The translations under genes and the position numbers were made by a program. The notes below the pieces were generated by a model. The model was not told the DNA's origin and made no database searches. It saw nothing but the letters and a program-made list of their open reading frames with translations. This document shows, piece by piece, positions 1 through 8,672 of a stretch of 46,497 nucleotides of DNA. This DNA is from Bacteroidia bacterium (lineage in GTDB: Bacteria; Bacteroidota; Bacteroidia; J057), in NCBI GenBank assembly GCA_022760475.1, contig JALEFZ010000065.1, forward strand, positions 1 through 46,497. Reading direction: 5' to 3'. Every line of letters starts with the position of its first letter. The first letter of the stretch is position 1.

Positions 1-574
1 CGATGATGTGATCTCCTGCATTTGGCCCTACAGAACCTCCGGTTTTTCCAAAGAAACCAAAATTCACCACGTCAATGTTGGACATGGTGTGAGGCACGTT
101 CGCAAAGCTGGTTAAAAAGAATGAAGCACCAGAATTGACAGTGATGGTAGGCGTACCATTGATACCAGTGAAGTCATAGTCCCTGTAGTCAAGCTGACCT
201 CCAGCGTTCAGTACAATGTTAGAACCCATGTCTACGTCTTCAGCAATAAATATTCTATTGGTTGCTGTAATGGTTCCTGAACTGTTTACAATTGTCTTCT
301 GAACGTTAGTTTGGGTAAAGGTTCCCAGTTCCAAGGTACCTTCCAGGGTAAGGTCGTTGAAGGAAATGGTAATAGCAGTTGTTGTTACAGCATGAGCAGA
401 TGTAATGGTTACATTGTCATTCACTGTAGGAACTGCATTTAAGTCCCAGGTTGCTGGATCATCCCAGCTTCCATTTTGTACACTCGTAAAATTTGCCCCA
501 AAGGCAGTCATTGTGGCTAGCAGCCCTATGAGCAAAAGGCCTAAGCTGAAGAATTGCGTTTTTGAGAAATTCAT
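1..574 (-). CDS. Secreted G8-like domain protein (N-terminal part; runs off the window)
   Basis: An open minus-strand frame starts at the ATG at 572-574 and stays open for 191 codons to the window edge, so only the N-terminus is seen. Residues 1-24 form a typical signal peptide (MNFSKTQFF followed by a Leu/Ile/Ala core ending TAFGA). Directly after it comes SVQNGSWDDPATWDLNAVP and then VNDNVTI. This NGxW-DPATW-xxxVPT-xDxVTI pattern opens G8-type and related beta-helix domains in many Bacteroidota exported proteins. The rest is Thr/Val/Asn-rich strand-turn repeats consistent with a right-handed beta-helix. Such proteins usually end in a T9SS sorting domain, which would lie outside the window. 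The upstream region (575-1232) is unusually long and holds two candidate operators. The exact function is not recognisable; a role as adhesin or glycan-binding surface protein is inference. Confidence 0.8.
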   Translation of the reverse strand, partial: MNFSKTQFFSLGLLLIGLLATMTAFGANFTSVQNGSWDDPATWDLNAVPTVNDNVTITSAHAVTTTAITISFNDLTLEGTLELGTFTQTNVQKTIVNSSGTITATNRIFIAEDVDMGSNIVLNAGGQLDYRDYDFTGINGTPTITVNSGASFFLTSFANVPHTMSNIDVVNFGFFGKTGGSVGPNAGDHII

Positions 575-862
575 AAAAAGATAATTAAATAGGGGATTAG
601 TAAAGGTGCGTTTCACTCTATTAAAGCTTACGCTGGTAGTTTGTGTTAAATTGATGCTTTCCGGGAACCAAAGGCTCACAGCAATGAGCCCAGGCCGGGG
701 GACAGCCACGGGAACAATGATTCAAATAGAATCCAATTTCAAAGGTTTTCTTGGTGTTTGGATGGACTTGAACTTAAGCCCTAAGGGATGTGTTCAATTC
801 CTATGGTAAAGGTAAATGCCCGTAATAAATCCTTGTAGCGCAAAAAACCTGAATTTAAAAAG

Positions 863-878
863 TAGGTATTTTTACCTA
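863..878. promoter_or_regulatory. Palindromic operator candidate TAGGTA-N4-TACCTA (site 1)
   Basis: The sequence reads TAGGTA TTTT TACCTA, a perfect inverted repeat of 6-bp arms around four bases. It lies about 290 bp upstream of the G8 gene start. The same pattern occurs at 4258-4273 and, with one change, at 10779-10794, each time in the upstream region of a minus-strand gene. A dimeric regulator site is the simplest reading. Confidence 0.5.
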
Positions 879-1016
879 TGCCGGAATAAATATGAGACCT
901 AAGACATAGGCCACCAGTTGACATAATGACGAAGCATCATGAATCTCATCCAACAGTACAACATTTCGGAATTCTTGTCAGATCAATCAGGCTGTGCATG
1001 TAAAGGATTAAGGGCA

Positions 1017-1057
1017 TTAAAGACCCCAAGAGCAGAAGGGGGAAAATTGGTCTTTAA
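1017..1057 (-). terminator. Inverted repeat, possible terminator of the hybrid regulator gene
   Basis: Arms TTAAAGACC (1017-1025) and GGTCTTTAA (1049-1057) are perfectly complementary, with a C4/G-rich pairing possible inside the loop. It lies 176 bp past the stop codon of the minus-strand regulator gene. The T-tract is weak and the distance large, so termination is only one explanation. Confidence 0.35.
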
Positions 1058-1139
1058 AAGGGTTTGATTGTTTTAGTTTGAATGTTAGTAGAGTCTTAAA
1101 TTTCAATCGTAAATATGGTGGTCAAAGAGTGATAAATTC

Positions 1140-1188
1140 CGTCATATGGATCGCATTATTCGTCATAAGACTCACATTTTTCGTCATA
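1140..1188. promoter_or_regulatory. Three CGTCATA direct repeats at 21-bp spacing
   Basis: CGTCATA begins at 1140, 1161 and 1182, exactly two helical turns apart. The second and third copies are also preceded by TT. AraC-family DNA-binding domains classically occupy direct repeats about 21 bp apart, and the regulator encoded immediately beside this site ends in an AraC domain. A binding site for that regulator is therefore a reasonable inference, not shown. Confidence 0.5.
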
Positions 1189-1232
1189 CTGCATGAATGA
1201 TCAAATCACTTAATTTTGCAAATTATTGATAA

Positions 1233-3989
1233 TCATACATTTACATAATCTGATGGCAATTTGCCGTACCTGCGTTTAAATGCCCTGGAAAATGATCGGG
1301 TATCGGCATAACCTGCCTCATAAGCCACTTGAGAAATGGCTTTAAATGCTCGATTCTCTAGCAGTTTCCGGGCATGCTCAAGGCGCATTTGCTGGATGTA
1401 TTGTGAAGGTGTCAACCCGATCAATCGCTTGCTTTGTCTCAACAAGGTTGACTCGCTCATCGAAAAATGAATCGCAAGGCTTGGTACCGTCATCCGTGAA
1501 TCTGAAAGATGTTCTCCTACATAAGCTTCAAAACCTTCCAACCAGTTTCGGTCCTCCCTCGCAATTACTCTTGATTCTTCCTTCTCCTCAGATCCTTTTT
1601 GCTCAAATTCTTTTCGGGTGGAAAGGTTTTTCAGCAGGTTTGATACCCTAATTTTTAATTCTTCTTCCTCAAAGGGCTTTACCATATAGTCATCTACTCC
1701 GATTCGAAGGGCCTTTAGCCGATCTTTCCCCTCTGCCCGAGCCGTCAACATAAGCACCGGAATTCCCCTGCTAAACTCATGAGTCTTTAGCCTTTCCAAC
1801 AACTGAAACCCATCCATAACGGGCATCATCAAGTCTGAAAGGATCAAATCACAGCTATTTCCTTCTTCATTGAGGAACTCCCAGGCCTTGGCTCCATTTT
1901 CCATAACCACCAGCTTGTACTCAGATGAAAGAATGGTTTTTAGATATTCTGACAATTCGGGATTGTCTTCAACAATCAAAATACTTGCATTTCCCTCTCC
2001 GGTATCCACCAAACTTTCTTCTGGCTTACTTACTGGTAAAAGTTCCGTGGTCAGAATGGATTCTGATAGTGTTTCTTCAGACAAATCTTCCAGACTTATG
2101 CTATCCAGGGGTATTGAAATGAAAAAACTACTCCCCTCTCCTATTTTGCTTTCAACCTCTATTTCACCACCAAATAGTTCGATGTACTCTTTACATAATG
2201 CCAGGCCAATTCCTGTTCCTCCCTCGATGGGTTTATCCATCTGGGTCGTCTGAAAATATCGGTCAAAAATCCGAGGGATGTCTTCTTCGTGAATGCCTGG
2301 CCCATTGTCAGAAAGTTTCATGCGCAGCACGTTCTCTTTCAATTCGGATTCGACCGCTACCCTACCCCCTTCTACACTATACTTGAAAGCATTGGAAAGG
2401 AGGTTATACAGGACCTGACGAAATTTCTCCCGATCGAGCCATACCCAGCTATCCTCAGGCAGGCTGTTTCGGTAGGTATAATCAATGTTTTTAGCAAGGG
2501 CCAGGGACTCGAATTGCACAAGATTCATCCTTAGCCACTCATCCAATGGGGTTTGCCGGGTTTCAATCTCCAACTCGTCTAAATCCAATTGCCGGAGTGT
2601 CAGGATCTGGTTGATCAATCCATTGAGTTGTCCTCCTGCGCGATCTGCCATTTTCAACAATTTTTCCTGTTGATTATCCAGGGAATCCGTTTTCAAAACC
2701 GATTGGATAGGACTCAGCATCAGGGTCAATGGGGTTCGTAATTCGTGGCTGATATTGGCAAAAAATCTTGACTTGACCTCATCCAATTGAGAAAGCCTGA
2801 GGGCTTGTTCCCGATTTTTCTTATTGGCATCCCTGATCTGCAGATATAGCCTTCCGATAAGAAGTGTTGCTAGCAGAACCAACAGCAGGGCAAAAAAGGC
2901 TATGTTGCTTCTTGATCGTTCCAGCTTGATTTCCCAAGCCTGTTGTTCTATTTGTCTAACCTTATTTTCATCATTAAAACGGGCTTCAATCTCAGCTACC
3001 GTTTGGGCATTGTAATAATTTCTATAGATAAGTTGAGACTCCTGGGAAAGTTTGAGGTATTGGTAGGCAGAATCACTTTGACCAAGAGTTCTGAACAACT
3101 CTGCCCTGATTTCATAAATACTGGACATCGTATCATAGAAATCAAAACGGTAGGGCTTCTTGTAACCCTCAAGGGCAAGGATGGCTTGGTCGTAATAGAC
3201 AATTGCACTGTCGTACATTTTTGCATTGGTGTACCAGAGGATAACGTTTCGGTACATGGCAATCTCAGCTGCGATGTCCCCAATTTTTGCATAAATGCCA
3301 GCTGCAATTTTTAGTTGCTCAATTCGCTCCTCAAAAGTCCCGTCCTTCCACAACTGTGCCAATAGGTACTCAGCGGCTGCTTTTGTATATGTGGGTTCTT
3401 CTCCCGATGTCCTCAACGCTTCACGGGCATAAAAAAGAGCTGAGTCTGAATTTATTTGAAAGACCCTGAAGTGAGATGATCTTCGAATGGCATATAAGGG
3501 GTAAAGTCCCCTAAGCTCATGCTTTTTGATCAAATCCCTGGCTTTGTCCAGATGCTCGTCAGATGTTTTGGCCTGTTGGATTAGTTCTAGTGCCAGAGCA
3601 AGGTTGATGTGGGCATGAGCCACTACCTCCCATTCCTGAAGTTCGGTGGCTCTTTGAATAATTGAAACAAGGTTCCGGGAAGCAAGATCATTGGAAAATT
3701 TCAATTCCAAACGCGCAAGATGAACCTCAGCTTCCAGGTATAGAGGAGAATATTCCAATCCTTCCTTTTCCAGGTCTTCAAGCAAGTCCTGAAAAATAAT
3801 CCGGGCACTGTCTGGATCTATCTGGTTTTTGAATGTAATGGCAAGATCAAGTCTGTCCTGAAATTCCGGTATCTCCTGATCCTTAGCAATTAAAGAGCCA
3901 GAGAATGAGAAAAATATGACAATGAGAAAGCCTGCAAAGCATACGTTTTTTCTCCCCAATGGGGAAATTCTGTGAAGGTAGTAGTACAT
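1233..3989 (-). CDS. Hybrid two-component regulator: TPR sensor, histidine kinase, receiver, AraC domain
   Basis: A 918-residue single-chain signalling protein (HTCS type). Residues 1-35 are a signal peptide or first membrane anchor. Residues 36-350 are helical TPR-like repeats, the presumed periplasmic sensor, where many relatives have a beta-propeller. A membrane segment lies at about 362-382. The HisKA motif SHELRTP has the phospho-acceptor His415; the ATPase domain shows an N-box (Asn533), DNGPG (561-565) and GGTGIGLAL (590-598). A receiver domain at 669-790 has phospho-acceptor Asp719 and Lys771. The C-terminal 90 residues are an AraC helix-turn-helix ending YADTRSFSRAFKRRYGKLPSDY. All catalytic residues are present. 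Phosphotransfer from His415 to Asp719 should switch on the AraC domain. A palindrome also found upstream of two secreted-protein genes lies about 270 bp upstream of this start, suggesting autoregulation. The ligand is unknown. Confidence 0.93.
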   Translation of the reverse strand: MYYYLHRISPLGRKNVCFAGFLIVIFFSFSGSLIAKDQEIPEFQDRLDLAITFKNQIDPDSARIIFQDLLEDLEKEGLEYSPLYLEAEVHLARLELKFSNDLASRNLVSIIQRATELQEWEVVAHAHINLALALELIQQAKTSDEHLDKARDLIKKHELRGLYPLYAIRRSSHFRVFQINSDSALFYAREALRTSGEEPTYTKAAAEYLLAQLWKDGTFEERIEQLKIAAGIYAKIGDIAAEIAMYRNVILWYTNAKMYDSAIVYYDQAILALEGYKKPYRFDFYDTMSSIYEIRAELFRTLGQSDSAYQYLKLSQESQLIYRNYYNAQTVAEIEARFNDENKVRQIEQQAWEIKLERSRSNIAFFALLLVLLATLLIGRLYLQIRDANKKNREQALRLSQLDEVKSRFFANISHELRTPLTLMLSPIQSVLKTDSLDNQQEKLLKMADRAGGQLNGLINQILTLRQLDLDELEIETRQTPLDEWLRMNLVQFESLALAKNIDYTYRNSLPEDSWVWLDREKFRQVLYNLLSNAFKYSVEGGRVAVESELKENVLRMKLSDNGPGIHEEDIPRIFDRYFQTTQMDKPIEGGTGIGLALCKEYIELFGGEIEVESKIGEGSSFFISIPLDSISLEDLSEETLSESILTTELLPVSKPEESLVDTGEGNASILIVEDNPELSEYLKTILSSEYKLVVMENGAKAWEFLNEEGNSCDLILSDLMMPVMDGFQLLERLKTHEFSRGIPVLMLTARAEGKDRLKALRIGVDDYMVKPFEEEELKIRVSNLLKNLSTRKEFEQKGSEEKEESRVIAREDRNWLEGFEAYVGEHLSDSRMTVPSLAIHFSMSESTLLRQSKRLIGLTPSQYIQQMRLEHARKLLENRAFKAISQVAYEAGYADTRSFSRAFKRRYGKLPSDYVNV

Positions 3990-4257
3990 CTTCTAACTCA
4001 AATAGGGGGTAAAATTTGCGATAGAATAATCGGCTTTCCTTTGGCAACAATTTTTGCTTTCAAAAGAATACCAGAAAAGGAATACCATTAATTTAGAATT
4101 AACAGTTCCTTACATTTTTATCCAAAATCAAAATGGCTAGTTTGAAGCACCTGAAATTCGCTAAAGAGAAGGCAATAATTTCGGCTTTCCATATTATACT
4201 TCAAAGCAAAGCAAGTTCTTCTCTAGAAACCAGCGTATTCTCACCAATTTTTCTGCT

Positions 4258-4273
4258 TAGGTAATTATACCTA
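4258..4273. promoter_or_regulatory. Palindromic operator candidate TAGGTA-N4-TACCTA (site 2)
   Basis: TAGGTA ATTA TACCTA, perfect 6-bp arms, centred about 275 bp upstream of the hybrid regulator start. The pattern is identical in both arms and spacing to the site at 863-878. Confidence 0.5.
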
Positions 4274-4491
4274 GACTGCTTGGATGCAATTAAGGGAATT
4301 CCCGGTCATTGCTTTGAAAGCCGGGGGAGAACACAAATTTTACAAACTATTCTTGTCCATAGCCGACATATCCATGCTGACCAAAGCATATAGGCAAAAA
4401 AGAAAATGACTTTTTTATTCTACGGAAATAAAGGACAGAAGACTTGAACTGGAAGGGCTTGATTTTTAGGCATGGCAGGCTCATAAATATA

Positions 4492-4561
4492 AACACAAAG
4501 GATCAAAGAAATTCCCTTGGAGAGGCATTGCTTTCCTTAGAAATGCTTGATCCTTTGTGTT
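4492..4561 (-). terminator. Hairpin downstream of the secreted ester hydrolase gene
   Basis: Perfect 15-bp arms AACACAAAGGATCAA (4492-4506) and its complement at 4547-4561, with a 40-base loop that can form a small inner stem. It starts 14 bp after the minus-strand stop codon and is followed by a T-rich stretch on that strand. Confidence 0.6.
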
Positions 4562-4574
4562 ATGTCATATCATA

Positions 4575-6482
4575 TCAATCCTTGTTGGCGGGAACTATTT
4601 CCAATTTCACCTCTTCTCCAATCGTAACGGTACTGCTTCCATATACCTTGATCTCACTCTTTACAAAATCCCCTTCATCTGCCATGTAGATGTTGTCTAC
4701 ATACTTTTGAGGGTTGCGGTCAATGTATGGAAACCAGGTAGAATGGATCTGGATCATGATTTTATGGCCTTTTTTAAAGGTATGAAGGATGTCTTGAAGG
4801 GGAAACTTCACTTCCTCAGGCTGACCAGGGGTAAATGGCTCCGGCTTTTCAAAGCTGTTGCGGAAACGGCCCCTGAATACTTCAGCACGTACCAATTGCT
4901 GGTAACCACCCATTTCGATGTGCTCAGGTGTAGCTTTGGTGGCAGGCTCATCCTCTGGATAGACATCGATGAGTTTGACCACAAAGTCTGCATCTGTCGT
5001 AGACAGTGCCACCTTCAAAGCAACCAAAATTTCTCCTGCCAGGGTTTTGTTGTCTCCAAGCACCTCAGTCTCAAATGTCAGCACATCCGGGCGACGAGAA
5101 GCATGGCGCTGGTCATCAGTCATGTATGGCCTTGGCGTAAATCGGACGGCCTCACGCTCTGACCTATATGGAACAGGCTTGTCCGGATCACTGATGTAAT
5201 CGAAGACGTGCTCGTCGCTGCCTTTTTGGTCGATCAGCAACTTGCCCCCAGGGGCAAAACCAAGTTGAACCGCAGGGATGTCCAAGGGTGGCCATGCACT
5301 GAACTTCTTCCATGCCTTCAAACCTGTATCAAACATATAGGCTTCCGGGAGATCCAAATCGCCTTTGCCTTTCAGGTGATAATCAAAGAATGGCTTTTCA
5401 ATGTTCTTTTGATAGAATGTAGAAAGGCTGTCTCCAAAGTAAATGTGGTTAACGGATTGGTATCCACGTTCCCTTGACCAATCCCCATGACTCCATGGGC
5501 CCATGACGATGGTGTTGTTCTTGCTTGGAGATTTTTTTTCAATGGTCTTGTAGATGTTTAATGGTCCATATAGGTCTTCAGCATCAAACCATCCTCCCAC
5601 AGTCATGACTGCATGATTGACGTTATTCAGGTGAGGTAGGATACTCCTTTTTTGCCAAAACTCATCATAGTTGGGATGCTCTACAATTTGCTGCCAAAAG
5701 AAATTGTCCTTGTAATATTTTTCAGTCAGGTTCTTCAGGCTTCCCAATTTCTTATAATATTCGTAACCATCATTTCTGTTACCGACATTGTACAACTCAT
5801 CCCATACATCGCCATACCAGCTTTTGGTGGTAGGCTCTTTTGTTTGCTCACCAAATACAGGAAAAGTCATAGAATAGGACTCCAGGTAAGCACCCATGTG
5901 GTGAAAATCATCAAAGAAAAAGTCTGAAATGGGTGCTTGGGGGGAAGAGGCTACCAGATTGGGATGTGCATCTGGCAAACTCGCTGCGGTGAAATAGCCT
6001 GGATAGGAGATCCCCCATTGGCCTACGCGGTCATTGGAATTCTCCAAATTGGTGATCAACCATTCAATGGTATCATAGGTATCAGAACTTTCGTCTATGT
6101 CCTTCTTCTTTCTGGGATTGTTTCCAGGAATGTTGGGGCGCATATTATCCCATTCCCCCTCAGACTTCCACCTTCCTCTTACATCCTGATAGACAAAGAT
6201 ATAGCCCTCACGCATCAGGTAGCGAGAAGGCCCTAATCGGGTAGGCATCACCTCAGGCTCATAGGGAGGAATCCCATAGCAAGTTCTCTTCATCAAAATG
6301 GGATAAGTATCCATGGCCTCCATGGGTTGGTAGATGATGGTGTGTAATTTTACCCCATCCCTCATGGGGATATCCACCACCTTCTTGAAGTAATTCTGTG
6401 CAATATAGGCTGAATCGCTCTGCTGGGCATAATAGCTTAGAGGCAGCAACAATATCAGCAAAAAGGAAAGTTTCCGCATCAT
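4575..6482 (-). CDS. Secreted CocE/NonD-family serine hydrolase (alpha-amino acid ester hydrolase-like)
   Basis: A 635-residue alpha/beta hydrolase of the X-Pro dipeptidyl-peptidase/cocaine esterase class. I take the first ATG at 6480-6482 as start (6477-6479 is equally possible); a TTG nine codons upstream only lengthens the signal peptide. The signal peptide MMRKLSFLLILLLPLSYYA is cut near AQQ. Numbered from the chosen start, the nucleophile lies in GISYPG (Ser159), the acid in GGWFDAED (Asp300) and the base in WSHGD (His332). The following Glu302-Asp303, together with Asp191/Asp192, match the acidic cluster that binds the substrate amino group in alpha-amino acid ester hydrolases. The C-terminal third is the jelly-roll (PepX_C) domain. 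Likely role: cleaving amino-acid esters, beta-lactam-type amides or dipeptides in the periplasm or outside. It has its own terminator and no obvious operon partner. Confidence 0.9.
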   Translation of the reverse strand: MMRKLSFLLILLLPLSYYAQQSDSAYIAQNYFKKVVDIPMRDGVKLHTIIYQPMEAMDTYPILMKRTCYGIPPYEPEVMPTRLGPSRYLMREGYIFVYQDVRGRWKSEGEWDNMRPNIPGNNPRKKKDIDESSDTYDTIEWLITNLENSNDRVGQWGISYPGYFTAASLPDAHPNLVASSPQAPISDFFFDDFHHMGAYLESYSMTFPVFGEQTKEPTTKSWYGDVWDELYNVGNRNDGYEYYKKLGSLKNLTEKYYKDNFFWQQIVEHPNYDEFWQKRSILPHLNNVNHAVMTVGGWFDAEDLYGPLNIYKTIEKKSPSKNNTIVMGPWSHGDWSRERGYQSVNHIYFGDSLSTFYQKNIEKPFFDYHLKGKGDLDLPEAYMFDTGLKAWKKFSAWPPLDIPAVQLGFAPGGKLLIDQKGSDEHVFDYISDPDKPVPYRSEREAVRFTPRPYMTDDQRHASRRPDVLTFETEVLGDNKTLAGEILVALKVALSTTDADFVVKLIDVYPEDEPATKATPEHIEMGGYQQLVRAEVFRGRFRNSFEKPEPFTPGQPEEVKFPLQDILHTFKKGHKIMIQIHSTWFPYIDRNPQKYVDNIYMADEGDFVKSEIKVYGSSTVTIGEEVKLEIVPANKD

Positions 6483-6570
6483 AGATGTAGTTAGGTTAAT
6501 ATTGATCAAAATAAGTTAGGGTCAAAAAGTTAAAAGCCCAAGCGGCCAGCTTACATCTGGTACATCATAA

Positions 6571-6617
6571 AAGGATCTCTCTGCATACCTTCTAAATTAG
6601 TATGCAAAAAGATCCTT
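6571..6617 (-). terminator. Hairpin downstream of the first LTD-family paralog
   Basis: Arms AAGGATCT-CTCT-GCATAC (6571-6588) and GTATGC-AAAA-AGATCCTT (6600-6617) pair around an 11-base loop with one symmetric internal loop. It is placed 30 bp after the stop codon of the minus-strand gene ending at 6647. Confidence 0.6.
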
Positions 6618-6646
6618 CAATTTAGTCATTCAAAATTCTAGTCTAT

Positions 6647-8524
6647 CTATCTCTTCATCAGTTTTTGGGTGTAAAGCCCTCTTCCACTTTCAATTCTTAA
6701 AAGATACATCCCCCCGGGAACTTCAGACAGATTAATGCTGGATGGATATTCCAGGTCAATATTCCTTTCCAACACCAGCCTTCCATTCAGGTCTGACATG
6801 CTAAGTCTTGCTTGCCCTTGAGCGCCTTCAGACTTGATCAATAGTTGATCCTCAAATGGATTAGGTCCCACTGAAATCAATCCTTCGGGAATCACTGATA
6901 TCAGGTTGGTAGGAATCTGGTAAAATGGAGCAATTAGTTCGGCAGTGTATAAATAGGCTGGCCCATTGGGTGCCTGGGGATTTGATGGCCTGGTTGAATC
7001 ACATACCTGGGTCAAATCAGCCTCATTGATGATGATATTGGGCATGGCCACCTGCAAAGTATGGTCAATCCAATAAATCCCGGTTGCGTTGTCATCGCCA
7101 GGTGTATTGGGGTCCTGGGGATTGTTTGGAAGGTAGACATCATAGGTCGCATTGCCTTCAATGATCAAGGTTTCACGCCTACCACTATTGGGCTGTACCA
7201 GTAAGAAAGGTAGTGAGAACGCGTTGGGATTGGTAACTGTCCAAACCAACAAATCATCATTCGTCCTATAACAATCAAAGGCAAATTCAAGGCTATCTAT
7301 AAAGGAAGGCATGTTTGTAGTCAATTCATTTGAAAGGGTGGATCCTGCCTCATTGAATGCCCTCACCCTATAGGTAATGGGATCACCAACTACAAGGAGG
7401 GTATCTACAAATTCCAAATTGCTAAAATCTACACTATCTCGATATTCAAAGGCAGCTCCATTTACACTCAGCTCCACCCGGTAGGAATCCGCTCCAGCAG
7501 ACTGGCTCCATGCCAACATTGGGAAATAGGGAATATCGGTACTGATCGTATCCAGGGTAAAGGCTCCCGGGGGGTCTTGGGTACAAGCTTGTAGGAGCAA
7601 TGTATCTCCCTGGTTGCTACAGTTCACTCCATTAAAGACCACCACTACTGAAGTGCCCTCAGGAACTCCAGTAACACGTACTTGCCCTGTAGCATTGACA
7701 TCCGGATCATCATCAACGATGGTAATTCCAATGGTACTACTGACAGTATAATCGCCATTTCCAGCTCCGGAATAAAAGAATGTAGCAGTATAGGTATCCA
7801 AACCGGAGGTTTTGGCATCACATTCGGCAAAGGCAGAATCAATGCTAATAGTACAGACTGGTGGATTGAAACCAAAACCATTTACCTGAACATTATCAAT
7901 ATGAACAAGTTCAGAGGAAGAATTTACATCAACCAACACTTCAATTTCAAGGTTTGAGCCCGTTAGGCCACTTTGGGAGATGGTCTGAACGACAGGGTTG
8001 ATATTCCCAGGATCAGTGGGATCAGAAGAACCTGTACCATCAGGATCAGAATAATCATCAAAGGCCTGGTATACAACCGTCCTTACTCCATCCAGGATAA
8101 AAGCTACCTCGGTAAAATCCGATGATTCAAGGCTTCCAACCTCAAAAAGATCCAGCGAAAACTGAGCTGAATCCCAATTGGAAATATCAATAACTTGAGT
8201 TCTCCAAGTGGTGGGTTCATCCACATCTCTATACTGAAAGGCAAAGCCTGAAGGCAGCCCTGTTTGTGTAAAGCCAATCACGGAATCCTCCACACGGGCA
8301 TGGTCGTTTGCATCAGTCATCCCTGAGGTTGCTCCTACAGATACATTCCATTTGCCATTTAGGGAAGAAAAGGAAAAGCTCCCAGGAACCGGACCAGTCA
8401 GACCCTGATTTAACTGGCCGGAAAAATCTTCAGTATACAGGCTTTGCTGGGCAAATAGGTCAAAAGAGAACATGTTGCTACACAAAATAAATATGCATAG
8501 CAGGATGTGTTGATTTTTTTTCAT
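6647..8524 (-). CDS. T9SS-exported modular surface protein, paralog 1 of 3
   Basis: A 625-residue protein. Residues 1-26 are a signal peptide ending FAQQ. Residues 28-215 form a beta-rich module containing DHARVED, YRDVDEPTTW, FEVGSLESSD and DGVRTVV, shared closely with the next two genes. Then come an Ig-like module with SGAGNGDYTV and VTGVPEGT (about 220-315), a fibronectin III-like strand set (about 325-400) and a module with WTVTNPN, NPQDPNTPGDDNATGIYWID. The last 80 residues are a type A T9SS sorting domain (VGPNPFEDQLLI, LNGRLVLE, GGMYLLRIESGRGLYTQKLMKR). No catalytic motif is seen. It is expected to be exported by T9SS and attached to the surface or released. A separate terminator shows it is its own unit. 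Adhesin or matrix function is inference. Confidence 0.85.
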   Translation of the reverse strand: MKKNQHILLCIFILCSNMFSFDLFAQQSLYTEDFSGQLNQGLTGPVPGSFSFSSLNGKWNVSVGATSGMTDANDHARVEDSVIGFTQTGLPSGFAFQYRDVDEPTTWRTQVIDISNWDSAQFSLDLFEVGSLESSDFTEVAFILDGVRTVVYQAFDDYSDPDGTGSSDPTDPGNINPVVQTISQSGLTGSNLEIEVLVDVNSSSELVHIDNVQVNGFGFNPPVCTISIDSAFAECDAKTSGLDTYTATFFYSGAGNGDYTVSSTIGITIVDDDPDVNATGQVRVTGVPEGTSVVVVFNGVNCSNQGDTLLLQACTQDPPGAFTLDTISTDIPYFPMLAWSQSAGADSYRVELSVNGAAFEYRDSVDFSNLEFVDTLLVVGDPITYRVRAFNEAGSTLSNELTTNMPSFIDSLEFAFDCYRTNDDLLVWTVTNPNAFSLPFLLVQPNSGRRETLIIEGNATYDVYLPNNPQDPNTPGDDNATGIYWIDHTLQVAMPNIIINEADLTQVCDSTRPSNPQAPNGPAYLYTAELIAPFYQIPTNLISVIPEGLISVGPNPFEDQLLIKSEGAQGQARLSMSDLNGRLVLERNIDLEYPSSINLSEVPGGMYLLRIESGRGLYTQKLMKR

Positions 8525-8580
8525 GGGTTTATTGTTTTTGTTTTGGGATTATTCCCTAATCCATTATAATTTTTTTGATG

Positions 8581-8625
8581 AAAAAAAGAATTGTCATTCC
8601 ACTATATATCGCAGAATGACAATTC
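8581..8625 (-). terminator. Rho-independent terminator of the second LTD-family paralog
   Basis: Perfect 12-bp arms GAATTGTCATTC (8588-8599) and its complement (8614-8625) with a 14-base loop. On the minus strand the stem is followed by seven T residues (8581-8587). It lies between the stop at 8673 and the next gene start at 8524. Confidence 0.8.
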
Positions 8626-8672
8626 AAATCAGGGAATTATTATGGCATAATTCCGTTAAAAACGCTCAAAAA

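Larger units (their letters stand above)
575..1232. other. Long intergenic region between the G8 gene and the hybrid regulator
   Basis: About 660 bases with no credible gene; the short plus-strand frame at 606-809 has no family features. It is the leader of the minus-strand G8 gene and the trailer of the hybrid regulator. It contains a palindrome TAGGTA-N4-TACCTA at 863-878, an inverted repeat at 1017-1057, and three CGTCATA repeats 21 bp apart at 1140-1188, each listed separately. Confidence 0.6.
3990..4574. other. Intergenic region upstream of the hybrid regulator
   Basis: About 585 bases with no convincing gene. It serves as promoter region for the regulator and trailer of the ester hydrolase gene. 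It holds the operator-like palindrome at 4258-4273, a small CCCGG/CCGGG inverted repeat at 4301-4325, and a terminator hairpin at 4492-4561. Confidence 0.6.

Noticed and set aside
606..809. Small plus-strand gene in the first intergenic region
   Set aside because: 67 codons, no signal peptide, no family look and no ribosome binding site; overlaps the leader of the G8 gene.
1140..1188. CRISPR-like array
   Set aside because: The repeats are only 7 bases long with three copies; much too short for CRISPR. Better read as operator half-sites.
4557..5162. Plus-strand 201-codon open frame
   Set aside because: It lies antisense to the ester hydrolase, whose catalytic motifs are intact; no family features and no leader signals.
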